From: Sulfitobacter sp.
Lineage (GTDB): Bacteria; Pseudomonadota; Alphaproteobacteria; Rhodobacterales; Rhodobacteraceae
Assembly (NCBI GenBank): GCA_029252045.1
Contig: JAQXCD010000020.1
Span: 1 to 64,000, forward strand
DNA: 64,000 bases
Direction of reading: 5' to 3'
Below the pieces are notes generated by a model. It had not been told where the DNA came from and made no database searches. It saw only the letters and a program-made list of their open reading frames with translations. The position numbers were made by a program, and so were the translations under genes. The first letter of the stretch is position 1. Each line of letters opens with the position of its first letter. Below are positions 54,685-63,883 of this stretch, in pieces.

Positions 54685-55884
54685 GTGCGCTTGCCCGTCA
54701 TCTTTATCCTGTTGACCGTCATGATTGATGCCATTGGCATCGGACTGATCATTCCCGTGATGCCTGACCTCATTCAAGAGGTCGGCGGCGGCACCTTGGC
54801 GCAAGCGGCCATTTGGGGAGGTATCCTGTCGACCACTTTTGCGGTGATGCAGTTCCTGTTCGGCCCTGTGGTGGGGGGATTGTCAGACCGCTTCGGGCGC
54901 AGGCCCATCCTGCTGGTGGCCCTTGTCGTCATGGCGCTGGACTATGTCCTAATGGCGCTTGCCGGTGCGATTTGGTTGCTGCTGGTGGGCCGTGTGATTG
55001 GCGGGATCACCGCTGCGACCCATTCGACCGCCTCCGCTTATATCGCCGACATCTCTGCTCCGCATGAACGCGCTGCACGGTTTGGTTTGGTGGGGGCCGC
55101 CTTTGGGGCGGGATTTGTACTGGGGCCGCTGTTGGGCGGCGTGCTGGCTGGATTTGGCACCCGCCCGCCGTTCTGGGTTGCCGCAGCACTGGCGGCTGGC
55201 AATGCCCTCTTTGGCTGGATTGTCCTCAAGGAAACCGTAACAGATGCCAAGCGACGCGCCTTTGACTGGCGGCGCGCGAATCCGCTGGGCGCCTTGCGCG
55301 CTTTGGGTCGCCTGCCGGGGCTGACGCCCTTGCTGTTGGTCTATTTCATCTATCATGTAGGTTTTGCCGTCTATCCCGCCGTCTGGTCCTATTTTGGCAA
55401 GGAACGGTTTGACTGGGCACCCGCCACCATCGGCCTGTCGCTGGGGCTGTTCGGATTAACCATGGCACTGATACAGGGCGGATTGATCCGCCCGATCCTG
55501 AAGGCGCTGGGTGAACGCGGTACGGTTATCACGGGCCATCTGTTTAGCATCACAAGCCTGATCCTGATTGCGATGGTCACCTCCGGAACCTGGGTACTGC
55601 TGCTGACACCGCTTGCGGCAATGGGCGGGATCATCCCCCCCGCGCTGCAAGGCATCATGTCCGCCCGCGTCGCAGATGACGCCCAAGGCGAGCTGCAAGG
55701 CGCACTGACCTCCGTTTCTGCTTTGGCGATGATCCTGTCGCCGCTGGTGATGACCTATATCTTCGCCCGCTTCACAGATGCTGCAGCGCCAGTGTACCTG
55801 CCCGGCGCCCCATTTCTGCTGGCCGCAAGCCTCAGCACGCTGGGCATTGCAGCGCTGCTGATCGGGACCCGGCGCGGCAGCTGA
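54685..55884 (+). CDS. TetA-like MFS transporter (TCR/Tet family)
   Basis: 399-residue inner-membrane protein with 12 hydrophobic helices. N-terminal IFILLTVMIDAIGIGLIIPVMPDL is the TetA signature, and the loop 2-3 motif is GGLSDRFGRRPILL. Relatives include drug exporters and sugar or amino acid permeases. GTG 54685, four bases after pcaB, is chosen because the track's earlier frame lies inside pcaB. Its place behind pcaB suggests a role with aromatic or related acids, though drug efflux is equally possible. Confidence 0.88.
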   Translation: MRLPVIFILLTVMIDAIGIGLIIPVMPDLIQEVGGGTLAQAAIWGGILSTTFAVMQFLFGPVVGGLSDRFGRRPILLVALVVMALDYVLMALAGAIWLLLVGRVIGGITAATHSTASAYIADISAPHERAARFGLVGAAFGAGFVLGPLLGGVLAGFGTRPPFWVAAALAAGNALFGWIVLKETVTDAKRRAFDWRRANPLGALRALGRLPGLTPLLLVYFIYHVGFAVYPAVWSYFGKERFDWAPATIGLSLGLFGLTMALIQGGLIRPILKALGERGTVITGHLFSITSLILIAMVTSGTWVLLLTPLAAMGGIIPPALQGIMSARVADDAQGELQGALTSVSALAMILSPLVMTYIFARFTDAAAPVYLPGAPFLLAASLSTLGIAALLIGTRRGS

Positions 55885-55985
55885 TCGGTTTCCCCTGCAC
55901 CTTCATAGAAAAGCCCCTTGTCGGGGCCGCCAATCTGCGCAACGGTCAGGCCTGAACCTTACGAACGACAAACAGGAGAGACGCG

Positions 55986-57218
55986 ATGCAATTGAAGGAT
56001 CTGGATGTCATCGTAACAGCCCCTCCGGCGCCGGGATGGGGCGGGCGCTATTGGATTTTGGTGAAAGTCACCACTGCCTGCGGGATTGTTGGCTGGGGCG
56101 AATGCTATGCCTCCTCCGTCGGACCAGAGGCCATGCGCGCCGTGATCGAGGACGTATTTGCCCGCCACATGGCAGGCGAGAACCCCGAAAATATCGAGAT
56201 GATGTTCCGCCGCGCCTATTCCTCCGGCTTTACCCAGCGGCCCGACCTGACGGTGATGGGTGCGTTTTCCGGGCTAGAGATCGCCTGCTGGGACATTCTG
56301 GGAAAAGCGCGAGAGCGGCCCGTTTATGCCCTGCTGGGCGGTGTGATGAATGCCCGCGTGCGGGCCTATACCTATCTCTATCCGCTGCCGCACCATGATG
56401 TTGCGGCCTTCTGGAGCTCGCCCGAAATGGCGGCGGAATCTGCGCTAGATGCAGTTGCGCGCGGATATACGGCGGTGAAGTTCGACCCCGCCGGCCCCTA
56501 TACGCGACGCGGCGGCCATATGCCCGCGATGATGGACATCACCCAGTCGGTCGCGTTTTGCAAAGCGATCCGCGAAGCGGTCGGTGACCGTGCCGATCTG
56601 CTGTTCGGTACCCACGGCCAGTTCACAACCGCCGGCGCCATCCGGCTGGGTCAGGCGCTAGAGCCCTATAGCCCGCTGTGGTTCGAAGAACCAATTCCGC
56701 CGGATAATGTGGCCGAGATGGCCAAGGTTGCGGGGGCGGTGCGCATCCCCGTGGCAACAGGTGAACGCCTGACGACCAAAGCGGAGTTTGCAACCGTTTT
56801 GCGCAGTGGCGCTGCAACGATCCTACAACCTGCCTTGGGCCGTGCAGGTGGCATTTGGGAGATGAAAAAGGTCGCGGCCATGGCCGAGGTCTACAACGCA
56901 CAAATGGCACCACATCTCTATGCGGGCCCCGTGGAATGGGCAGCCAATATCCATTTGGCCGTGAGCATCCCCAACCTGCTGATGGCCGAGTCGATCGAGA
57001 CACCGTTCCATGACAATCTAATCAAGGGCAGCATCCGCGTGGAGGATGGCTATATCAACGCCCCCACCGCGCCTGGTCTCGGGATCGAAGTAGACGAAGA
57101 TATGGCGCGCGCGCACCCCTATACCGGCACCGGCCTGCATCTGGAAATGCAGGAGGCGCCCTGCGATTATGTCAACGGCAACCGATTTGAAGGCGGGGCG
57201 CCCGCACCAAAAGAGTAA
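55986..57218 (+). CDS. enolase-superfamily dehydratase (mandelate racemase/muconate lactonizing group)
   Basis: 410-residue TIM-barrel enzyme. The N-terminal cap is PPAPGWGGRYWILVKVTT; barrel marks are YTAVKFDPAGPYT (catalytic Lys) near residue 160, LLFGTHGQFT, LWFEEPIPPDN (metal Glu) and VATGERLTTKAEF (metal Glu). The pattern is that of sugar-acid dehydratases, with galactarate or galactonate-type substrates more likely than muconate. Good site AACAGGAGAGACGCG upstream. It has its own 100-base leader, so it may be separately expressed. Confidence 0.88.
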   Translation: MQLKDLDVIVTAPPAPGWGGRYWILVKVTTACGIVGWGECYASSVGPEAMRAVIEDVFARHMAGENPENIEMMFRRAYSSGFTQRPDLTVMGAFSGLEIACWDILGKARERPVYALLGGVMNARVRAYTYLYPLPHHDVAAFWSSPEMAAESALDAVARGYTAVKFDPAGPYTRRGGHMPAMMDITQSVAFCKAIREAVGDRADLLFGTHGQFTTAGAIRLGQALEPYSPLWFEEPIPPDNVAEMAKVAGAVRIPVATGERLTTKAEFATVLRSGAATILQPALGRAGGIWEMKKVAAMAEVYNAQMAPHLYAGPVEWAANIHLAVSIPNLLMAESIETPFHDNLIKGSIRVEDGYINAPTAPGLGIEVDEDMARAHPYTGTGLHLEMQEAPCDYVNGNRFEGGAPAPKE

Positions 57219-57237
57219 CGGCCCAGCCAAGAGCAAC

Positions 57238-57281
57238 AAATGAAATAGCCCGCGCAAATCACTGCGCGGGCTATTTCATTT
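57238..57281. terminator. perfect 19-base inverted repeat, bidirectional terminator
   Basis: AAATGAAATAGCCCGCGCA and TGCGCGGGCTATTTCATTT are exact inverted copies around a six-base loop between two convergent genes. The GC-rich core with A- and T-rich outer arms gives a terminator in both directions. Confidence 0.9.
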
Positions 57282-57300
57282 CAGATCAGATCAGGTGCAC

Positions 57301-58524
57301 TTAATAGAACGCCTGCAATCCGGTGATGGCGCGCCCGAGGATCAGCGCGTGCACGTCATGGGTCCCCTCATAGGTATTGACTGTCTCGAGGTTCATCATG
57401 TGGCGGATCACCTGGAATTCACCAGAGATACCGTTGCCGCCGTGCATGTCACGGGCATGGCGCGCAATTTCCAGCGCCTTGCCGCAGTTGTTGCGCTTGA
57501 CGATGCTGATCATCTCCGGCGCCGCATTGGCCGCATCCATCAGACGGCCCACTTGCAGCGATGCCTGAAGACCAAGGCTGATCTCGGTCATCATGTCCGC
57601 CAGCTTTTTCTGGAACAGCTGTGTTTGCGCCAGCGGCTTGTTGAACTGGTGACGGTCCAGACCATACTGGCGCGAGGCATGCATACAGAACTCGGCTGAG
57701 CCCATCACACCCCAAGAGATGCCATAGCGCGCACGGTTCAAACAGCCGAACGGACCTTTCAGGCCCTGAACATGCGGCAGCAGCGCGTCTTCGCCGACTT
57801 CCACGTTGTCCATGACAATCTCGCCCGTGATCGACGCCCGCAGGGACAGCTTGTTACCGACTTTCGGCGCGCTCAGACCCTTCATGCCTTTCTCAAGGAT
57901 AAAGCCGCGGATTTTGCCGCCATGCTCTTCCGACTTGGCCCAGACCACAAACACATCCGCAATCGGCGCGTTGGAAATCCACATTTTGGAACCGGTCAGC
58001 TTGTAGCCATTGGCAGTTTTTACCGCACGGGTTTTCATACCCGCAGGGTCAGAGCCCGCGTCAGGCTCGGTTAGGCCAAAGCAGCCGATAAATTCGCCAG
58101 ACGACAGTTTCGGCAGATACTTTTTGCGCTGCGCCTCGGAGCCATAGGCATAGATCGGATACATCACCAAGGAGGACTGAACAGACATCATCGAACGGTA
58201 GCCGCTATCTACACGCTCGACCTCACGCGCAACCAGACCGTAGGAGACATAGCTTCCGCCCAACCCGCCGTATTCTTCGGGAACCGTAATGCCAAGCAGG
58301 CCCATATCCCCCATTTCGCGGAAGATACTCGCATCGGTTTCCTCGTTCGCGAAGGCCTTGATGATGCGCGGCTGCAGCTTTTCCTGGGCATAGGAACGCG
58401 CGCTTTCCATGATCATCCGCTCGTCTTCGGACAGCTGATCGTTCAGGCGTAACGGATCGGACCATTCAAACTGGCCCAGATCGGGTGCGTCTTTGGCTTT
58501 GAGAGTAGGTGTTTCGGCGTTCAT
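57301..58524 (-). CDS. gcdH: glutaryl-CoA dehydrogenase
   Basis: FAD acyl-CoA dehydrogenase of 407 residues that oxidises and decarboxylates glutaryl-CoA to crotonyl-CoA in lysine, tryptophan and benzoate-type catabolism. The Arg of [18 protein letters not shown] and the catalytic Glu in [20 protein letters not shown] match Gcd[21 protein letters not shown] is the flavin-binding block. ATG 58524 lies behind AAAGGACCTGCC; the track start is 21 codons too long. Divergent from a LysR regulator, the usual arrangement. Confidence 0.93.
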   Translation of the reverse strand: MNAETPTLKAKDAPDLGQFEWSDPLRLNDQLSEDERMIMESARSYAQEKLQPRIIKAFANEETDASIFREMGDMGLLGITVPEEYGGLGGSYVSYGLVAREVERVDSGYRSMMSVQSSLVMYPIYAYGSEAQRKKYLPKLSSGEFIGCFGLTEPDAGSDPAGMKTRAVKTANGYKLTGSKMWISNAPIADVFVVWAKSEEHGGKIRGFILEKGMKGLSAPKVGNKLSLRASITGEIVMDNVEVGEDALLPHVQGLKGPFGCLNRARYGISWGVMGSAEFCMHASRQYGLDRHQFNKPLAQTQLFQKKLADMMTEISLGLQASLQVGRLMDAANAAPEMISIVKRNNCGKALEIARHARDMHGGNGISGEFQVIRHMMNLETVNTYEGTHDVHALILGRAITGLQAFY

Positions 58525-58613
58525 GGCAGGTCCTTTCAGAGGAAAAGCAGGATGATTTGGCCGGATCATTGCATATTTCTGCGGCAAGTTCTAACAATGC
58601 TTATTCCTCAACC

Positions 58614-58630
58614 TATGAGTTTTAGTCATA
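58614..58630. promoter_or_regulatory. candidate LysR-type operator
   Basis: TATGAGTTTTAGTCATA is a perfect interrupted dyad (ATGA-N7-TCAT) that ends one base before the LysR start and within the gap shared with gcdH. It fits the spacing of LysR family sites and overlaps the place where a ribosome site would be expected. Confidence 0.45.
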
Positions 58631-58631
58631 T

Positions 58632-59522
58632 ATGATCGCTCCACGCCGATACCTGCCTTCGGTCTCTGCCCTGCTGGCGTTCGAGGCATGTGCAAGACTG
58701 GGCAGTGCCACCCAAGCCGCAACAGAACTGTCGTTAACGCAATCCGCCATCAGTCGGCAGATCAAAGCGCTAGAGGGACAGCTGGGCGTTCAGCTGATGG
58801 CACGGCAAGGGCGGCGCCTGATGCTGACACAGGCAGGAACGGAATATGTCCACGAAATCCGCGAGGTGTTGGGACGGCTCGCACAGGCTTCGGTCAATGC
58901 GACCACAGACGCGCAATCTGGAACGTTGACGCTGGCCATCCTGCCCGCTTTCGGCATGCACTGGCTGGCGCCCCGTCTGGCAGACTTTGCTGCTGCTCAC
59001 CGTGAGGTGACTGTCAATCTATCGACCCGGCTTCAGCCCTTTGCGTTAGGCCCCAGCCCGTTTGATGCCGCAATCCACTTCGGTCACGAGGATTGGCCGG
59101 GCGTGCACTACCTTCCCTTGATGCCAGAGGTTGTGGTGCCGGTTTGCTCACCCGATCTGGTTGGCGCTCCTTTTGACACCCCCGCCAGCCTGCTGGCCCA
59201 TCCGCTGCTGCATCTGGAGACACGGCCACGGGCATGGGCGCGCTGGTTCGACGCCGTGGGCCACCCCTGCGCGCCCCCGCACGGAATGATGTTTGACCAA
59301 TTTGCCACCATGGCACAGGCTGCCCTGCACGGGTTGGGCATTGCCCTTTTGCCCACATTTGTGGCCGAACCCTATCTGCGCGACCGTCAGTTGGTACTGG
59401 CCAGCACCAAAACCAACGAGAGCATTGGCAGCTATTATCTGGTCTGGCCCAACGACCGTCCCGCCCCACCGCCTTTATCGGCCTTCGCAGAATGGCTTCA
59501 GGGGCAAACATCAAGCGACTAA
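58632..59522 (+). CDS. LysR family transcriptional regulator
   Basis: 296-residue regulator with the N-terminal HTH RYLPSVSALLAFEACARLGSATQAATELSLTQSAISRQIKALE and a periplasmic-binding-like ligand domain (residues 95-290). GcvA-like in type. It is divergent from gcdH and so probably controls glutaryl-CoA use (GcdR-like). No good Shine-Dalgarno lies before ATG 58632; a dyad occupies that place, so the mRNA may be leaderless or autoregulated. Confidence 0.92.
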   Translation: MIAPRRYLPSVSALLAFEACARLGSATQAATELSLTQSAISRQIKALEGQLGVQLMARQGRRLMLTQAGTEYVHEIREVLGRLAQASVNATTDAQSGTLTLAILPAFGMHWLAPRLADFAAAHREVTVNLSTRLQPFALGPSPFDAAIHFGHEDWPGVHYLPLMPEVVVPVCSPDLVGAPFDTPASLLAHPLLHLETRPRAWARWFDAVGHPCAPPHGMMFDQFATMAQAALHGLGIALLPTFVAEPYLRDRQLVLASTKTNESIGSYYLVWPNDRPAPPPLSAFAEWLQGQTSSD

Positions 59523-59624
59523 AACGTGGTTAATAGACCGCGGCATGCCTCACTTCAGCCACAATCGACGTCTATATCCAATTTCTGGTGACGGTGGGGG
59601 CCGAACCAAAGGAGCATATCATTT

Positions 59625-60062
59625 ATTCTGCGCGCTGCCGCAACCGCAGCGGCGCTGACCTGCGCTTCAGGTCCGGCCTTGGCCGAAAACTATGATGTTC
59701 TCATCATGGACTATGCGTTTTCCCCGGAAATCAGCTATGTCAAAGCGGGCGACACGATGACCTTCATCAACATGTCCGGTATCACCCGCTCCGTCGAAAC
59801 CAGAGACAATTCGTGGGCCACAACTGAAATCATAGATGGCGCTTCGGTCACTGTTTCAGTGGTTGCCGGGATGACAAACACCTTCTTCACACGTCTCGAT
59901 GGTGTCGGCGGCAACGGGATCAACGACGGCGGTGCCGGCGGGGCTGATGTCAATGTCGACCAGGTCGTGGATACCGAGCTGACGGGTCAAGACGCAGAAG
60001 AAGGCACCATCATCGGCAGGCTCAGCTTTGGCAACGCCCCCAATACGCCAGCAAACGACTAA
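59625..60062 (+). CDS. exported cupredoxin-fold protein without copper ligands
   Basis: About 145-residue secreted protein. In frame upstream of the track start the codons read LRAAATAAALTCASGPALA, a signal peptide ending before ENYDVLIMDY. The mature domain FSPEISYVKAGDTMTFINMSG is a plastocyanin-like beta sandwich, but the His usually in the T-H-T position reads TRSVETRD, and no Cys or Met-His loop is seen. No ATG, GTG or TTG precedes the signal peptide; ATT 59625 stands 10 bases after AAAGGAG, and ATA 59616 is the other choice. Could be a pseudogene or base error at the start codon. Confidence 0.6.
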   Translation: MLRAAATAAALTCASGPALAENYDVLIMDYAFSPEISYVKAGDTMTFINMSGITRSVETRDNSWATTEIIDGASVTVSVVAGMTNTFFTRLDGVGGNGINDGGAGGADVNVDQVVDTELTGQDAEEGTIIGRLSFGNAPNTPAND

Positions 60063-60089
60063 CGCTTTCAAGTGTTGCCGGGGGAAGGC

Positions 60090-60776
60090 CTAGTCCTCCT
60101 CTGGCTCTGTCCATGGCTCGATCAGCTCCGGTCCGGCAGCGCGGTTTGAATTGACCGCGCGGCCGACCCTATGCCAATGCAATACGTCATCGGCAGCCGC
60201 CCGCATCAGCGGCGCGGCCCCTTTGCCCTGCTCGCCCAGGCATAGGCCCCAATCGGGCCGCTCAATGATAACAGGCATCCTGTGATGGAGGGCCTGCATG
60301 GATGCGTTTGCAGAAACGGTAAGGGCGGCAACCGTGCGCATATCCTCGCCGCTGACCGGATCACGCCACGGCTGCCAAAGTGCTGCAAAGGCCAGCGGCG
60401 CAGCATCGCGCCGCGTGATATACCACGGGTTGCGTACCCCATCGGCGTCTTTGGTCCATTCATAAAATCCGCTAGCCACCACCAGCACAAGCCGGCCTGT
60501 CACTGCACTCCGGAAGGCCGGCTTCTCCAGCACGGTCTCGGCGCGCGCGTTGATCAACAGCGGCCCATCGCCGGGTGTTTTATACCACGCACGGATCAGC
60601 CCCCAACGCATCGCCTCCATCCGCCTCGGCTGATCGGCCCCACCTGTGATGACGGCAATCTGGTCGGTTGGGCAGATGTTGTAATTCGGCCCCTCGGGCA
60701 GCGTGTTGGCGGGTGCTGCCTCGAACATCTGCGCCATCGCTTCGGGCGGCAGGGTGAGTGCCATACGTCCGCAGAT
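60090..60776 (-). CDS. SOS response-associated peptidase (HMCES/YedK family), ATC start
   Basis: 228-residue SRAP-domain protein that traps abasic sites in single-stranded DNA through its N-terminal Cys2. The conserved beginning M-C-G-R requires the start one codon before CGRMALTLPPEAM; that codon is ATC, five bases after a strong GGAGG. Other active residues are present: Asn in LLINARAET, Glu in SGFYEWTKDADG, and His in ALHHRMPVI. The ATG four codons upstream would bury the Cys, and the track start is 15 codons too long. So either a rare ATC start or a base error. Confidence 0.88.
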   Translation of the reverse strand: MCGRMALTLPPEAMAQMFEAAPANTLPEGPNYNICPTDQIAVITGGADQPRRMEAMRWGLIRAWYKTPGDGPLLINARAETVLEKPAFRSAVTGRLVLVVASGFYEWTKDADGVRNPWYITRRDAAPLAFAALWQPWRDPVSGEDMRTVAALTVSANASMQALHHRMPVIIERPDWGLCLGEQGKGAAPLMRAAADDVLHWHRVGRAVNSNRAAGPELIEPWTEPEED

Positions 60777-60888
60777 AAGCGCCTCCATTCCAATTGCCCC
60801 AAGTTTAGCGCGCACGCGCAAATGCGCAACAATCGGGTCGCTGTGTCAGCCCGCTTTGCGTCACACACAGACACAAAGGAGAAACCAC

Positions 60889-61359
60889 ATGACACAGATT
60901 ACCTTCCACCCCTTACCAACAGCAACTGTCGAGGCCCTGCGCGCAGGTGGCCCCGATGCCAATGGCCTGCCCGCCGAAAAGGCTGTCTCGGACGGCGCAG
61001 GGATGCCCTGCCGTCACTGCCTGAACAACATCCCCGAAGGGGCGGACATGCTGATCCTCGCCCACCGTCCCTTTGGCGCGCTGCAACCTTACGCCGAGCT
61101 GGGGCCCATATTTCTGTGCGCAGATGCCTGTGACGCCTACACGGGCAAAGCCCTGCCGCCAATCCTGCGCACAAGTGCGGGCTATTTGTTAAAAGGATAC
61201 ACGGCGGACGAGCGTATCCACTACGGGACAGGCAAAATCGTCGCCCCGGACGATATTGCATCCTATGCCGCATCCTTGCTGGACCGTGCCCCGATCGCCT
61301 TTGTCGATGTCCGCTCGGCCAGTAACAACTGTTTTATGACAAGCATCACAGCCGCATAA
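60889..61359 (+). CDS. DUF1203 domain protein
   Basis: 156-residue soluble protein. The DUF1203 pattern is visible: PCRHCLNNIPEGADMLILAHRPF near residue 45, IFLCADACDAYTGKALPPIL, then SNNCFMTSI at the end. The CRHCL and CADAC Cys pairs could bind metal. Function unknown. AAAGGAGAAACCAC precedes the ATG. Divergent from the HMCES-family gene by 112 bases, so damage-linked expression is possible but unproven. Confidence 0.88.
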   Translation: MTQITFHPLPTATVEALRAGGPDANGLPAEKAVSDGAGMPCRHCLNNIPEGADMLILAHRPFGALQPYAELGPIFLCADACDAYTGKALPPILRTSAGYLLKGYTADERIHYGTGKIVAPDDIASYAASLLDRAPIAFVDVRSASNNCFMTSITAA

Positions 61360-61388
61360 AAAAAGGCGCGCCCGGTTGCGGGCGCGCC
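61358..61388 (-). terminator. strong intrinsic terminator after the 5'-nucleotidase gene
   Basis: GGCGCGCCCG and CGGGCGCGCC form a perfect 10-base stem with a GTTG loop; on the minus strand it is followed by seven T. The T run overlaps the stop codon of the convergent DUF1203 gene, so the stem also ends that transcript. Confidence 0.92.
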
Positions 61389-61411
61389 TGATGCTTTGGT
61401 CCAGAAGCCCT

Positions 61412-62968
61412 TTATTTCAAGGTAATCCGGCCATCTGTATACGGTTTATAGGGCGCATTTGACGCGATGAATTCGGCCATCACATCCGCCAGATCAGGCC
61501 CGAAATCATAGGCATTTGCAGCTGTCTTGAACATGGCAAAGCCGTCACCGCCGTTGCGCACATAGTCGTTGGATACAACGCGGTACACCTTATCCATCTC
61601 TAGTGGCGCACCGCCGACCATCACATCAGAGATACGGCTGCCCGCTGCAGAAGCGGCATCAACCGCATAGCTCATCCCTGCAACTTGCAAGAAACGGCCC
61701 GCCCCTTCCTCTATCTGGCTGGCGCTGTTCTCCAGCGCCTCCATCAGAACGGCGCCTGTCACCTCGAAGGTCGACAATGTGTTCTGGAACGGCAGCACCG
61801 TCAGGACATCACCCATGGTGACCTCGCCCGCATCAATAGACGCGCGGATGCCGCCACTGTTCTGCAACGCAATTTCCACCCCCTGATCGGCAACCCGCGC
61901 CAGCATCGCATCTGCAATCAGGTTCCCCATCGAGCATTCCTGCGCACGGCACACCGCACGGTCGCCACCAATTGGCTCGGCTGTCTGGGCCACAACCTTG
62001 TTGCGGATTTCCTCCAGCGGCTTTGCCATCTCTGCAATCCGCGCCACTGTCTCGGCGTCTTCGGCGATGGAGGCATCAATCAGCACCGGTTCGCCTTTGG
62101 CTTCGGTGATATTGCCCGCGTCATCAAAGGTAACATTCAGCTCACCCAGATATTTGCCGTAGGCATAGGCCTGCACCACGGCCGTCTGTCCCACCATTGT
62201 CGGATAGGGGCCTTGCGCCTTCTCGTTGGTATTGCTGAGCAATGTGTTGGAGTGACCGCCGACAATCACATCCACGCCTGTCGTCTCGGCCGCAACTTTC
62301 AGGTCCACCGCGTAGCTGGAGTGGCTCAGCACGATGATTTTGTTCACACCCATTGCGGTCAGCTTGTCGACCTCCCCCTGCACCGCTGCAACCGGATCAG
62401 AGAATTTTACGTTATCGCCGGGGCTTGCCAGCTCGTCCGTGTCTTCGGGCGTCAGGCCGATCATGCCGATCTTTTCGCCACCGCGCTCGATCACGGTCGA
62501 TTTGGCCAATGTATCGGCCAGCAGCGGCTCAGCGCTTACATCAGCGTTCGACATCAGGATCGGGAAATTTACGGCCGACATAAATGACGCCAGAACTTCG
62601 GGGCCGTCGTCAAACTCGTGGTTGCCGACAGTCATGCCGTCATAGCCCAGCTTGTTCATCATCTCGGCCACCATCTGGCCTTTGTAATAGGAGTAGAACA
62701 GCGTGCCCTGAAACTGGTCCCCGCCATCCACCAAAATCGCGTTATTTGTGCGGCCGCGCACCTGCTTGATCGCGGTCACTAGGCGCGCGGTGCCGCCAAA
62801 GCATTCCCCCGCCGTATTGTCTTCGGCACCACAGGGGCCGTCATATTTGCTGATCGGCTCAAACCGCGCGTGAAAATCATTGGTGTGCAAAATGGTCAGT
62901 GTATAATCAGCATGCGCCATACCGGCAGTCAGGCTCAGCGCGGCAGCACTCAAAAGGAATCGTTTCAT
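61412..62968 (-). CDS. periplasmic 5'-nucleotidase / metallophosphatase (UshA family)
   Basis: 518-residue exported enzyme releasing phosphate from nucleotides. Signal peptide MKRFLLSAAALSLTAGMAHA; metal motifs LTILHTNDFHARFEP, VDGGDQFQGTLFY, TVGNHEFDDGPEV and GGHSN; and the C-terminal substrate-binding domain with LQNSGGIRASIDAG and a FEVTGAVLMEALENS helix. Two Cys pairs (CGAEDNTAGEC and CRAQEC) probably form disulfides. ATG 62968 begins the signal peptide; the track start is five codons earlier. Confidence 0.94.
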   Translation of the reverse strand: MKRFLLSAAALSLTAGMAHADYTLTILHTNDFHARFEPISKYDGPCGAEDNTAGECFGGTARLVTAIKQVRGRTNNAILVDGGDQFQGTLFYSYYKGQMVAEMMNKLGYDGMTVGNHEFDDGPEVLASFMSAVNFPILMSNADVSAEPLLADTLAKSTVIERGGEKIGMIGLTPEDTDELASPGDNVKFSDPVAAVQGEVDKLTAMGVNKIIVLSHSSYAVDLKVAAETTGVDVIVGGHSNTLLSNTNEKAQGPYPTMVGQTAVVQAYAYGKYLGELNVTFDDAGNITEAKGEPVLIDASIAEDAETVARIAEMAKPLEEIRNKVVAQTAEPIGGDRAVCRAQECSMGNLIADAMLARVADQGVEIALQNSGGIRASIDAGEVTMGDVLTVLPFQNTLSTFEVTGAVLMEALENSASQIEEGAGRFLQVAGMSYAVDAASAAGSRISDVMVGGAPLEMDKVYRVVSNDYVRNGGDGFAMFKTAANAYDFGPDLADVMAEFIASNAPYKPYTDGRITLK

Positions 62969-63104
62969 GGCGGGGTCCCCCATTTGGAATGAATGTTTCT
63001 ATCGTGGCGGGTAGGGCGCACGCTGTCAAAGACAGATACACACCGTGACGCGGCTCCGCCTTGGCCCTTGACCGCCCAGCGCAGCAAAGGCATCACTCCG
63101 CACT

Positions 63105-63455
63105 ATGCTTATATTCAAAATTTTCCGCACAGACGAATGGCAATCCCTCCGCAAGCAGGGCAGGACCACGGGCGCACCGATAGATATCGCTGATGGCTAT
63201 ATCCATTTCTCAACCGCCACGCAGGCGACCGAGACCGCAACCAAACACTTTGCGGGCCTGGACGGATTGTTCCTGATTGCGGTCGAGGCCGAGGCCCTGG
63301 GCGATGCGCTGAAATGGGAGGTCTCGCGCGGGGGTGCGTTGTTCCCGCATCTGTACCGCGAAATGGCGATTGGCGATGTGCTCTGGGCCCAGCCGCTCCC
63401 CTTGGTGGAAGGCGTGCATCAATTCCCTGCGGGCATTGCGGCGGCTGCACAATGA
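63105..63455 (+). CDS. DUF952 domain protein
   Basis: 116-residue small soluble protein with the DUF952 layout: LIFKIFRTDEWQSLRKQG, then DIADGYIHFSTATQATETATKHFAG, and FPHLYREMAIGDVLWAQPLPL. The GYIHFSTA segment with His is the family signature and may be catalytic; relatives resemble ADP-ribosyl-type or glutathione-like folds, but function is not established. It is joined to DUF1330 by an ATGA overlap and then to pyrD. Confidence 0.9.
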   Translation: MLIFKIFRTDEWQSLRKQGRTTGAPIDIADGYIHFSTATQATETATKHFAGLDGLFLIAVEAEALGDALKWEVSRGGALFPHLYREMAIGDVLWAQPLPLVEGVHQFPAGIAAAAQ

Positions 63456-63883
63456 CCCAATACCGCGACACCGAACGCGCGCAGTTCGAGATATTCAAGT
63501 CACTGCCACGCGATACGCCTGTCAACATGCTCAACCTTGTCAGGTTCCATGAGGTCGCCGAGTATCCGGCGGGCCACCCGCTGGCCGCGCAGAAACTGAC
63601 CGGCGCGCAGGCCTATGCCCATTACGGGGCTGCCAGCGGTCCCGTGCTGGCCCGTGTGGGCGGCAGCATCCTTTGGCGCGGTGGCTTTGAAGTCTCTTTG
63701 ATCGGCCCTCCCGACGAGGCATGGGACACCATGTTCATCGCACAATATCCGACATCCGCTGCGTTTCTCGCCATGGTCACCGATCCGGAATATCAACTGG
63801 CTGTGGTTCACCGTCAGGCTGCCGTGATGGATTCACGCCTTGTGCGCACCAGCCCCCTGCCCGCAAACGGAGTCTTTGAATGA
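63452..63883 (+). CDS. DUF1330 domain protein
   Basis: 143-residue ferredoxin-like-fold protein (dimeric alpha/beta barrel group). Markers are PVNMLNLVRFHEVAEYPAG, AYAHYGAASGPVLARVGGSILWRG, and FIAQYPTSAAFLAMVTDPEYQLAVVHRQAA. Function unknown; such proteins may bind small molecules. Its ATG overlaps the DUF952 stop and its TGA overlaps the pyrD ATG, so three genes are translated as one chain. Confidence 0.9.
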   Translation: MTQYRDTERAQFEIFKSLPRDTPVNMLNLVRFHEVAEYPAGHPLAAQKLTGAQAYAHYGAASGPVLARVGGSILWRGGFEVSLIGPPDEAWDTMFIAQYPTSAAFLAMVTDPEYQLAVVHRQAAVMDSRLVRTSPLPANGVFE

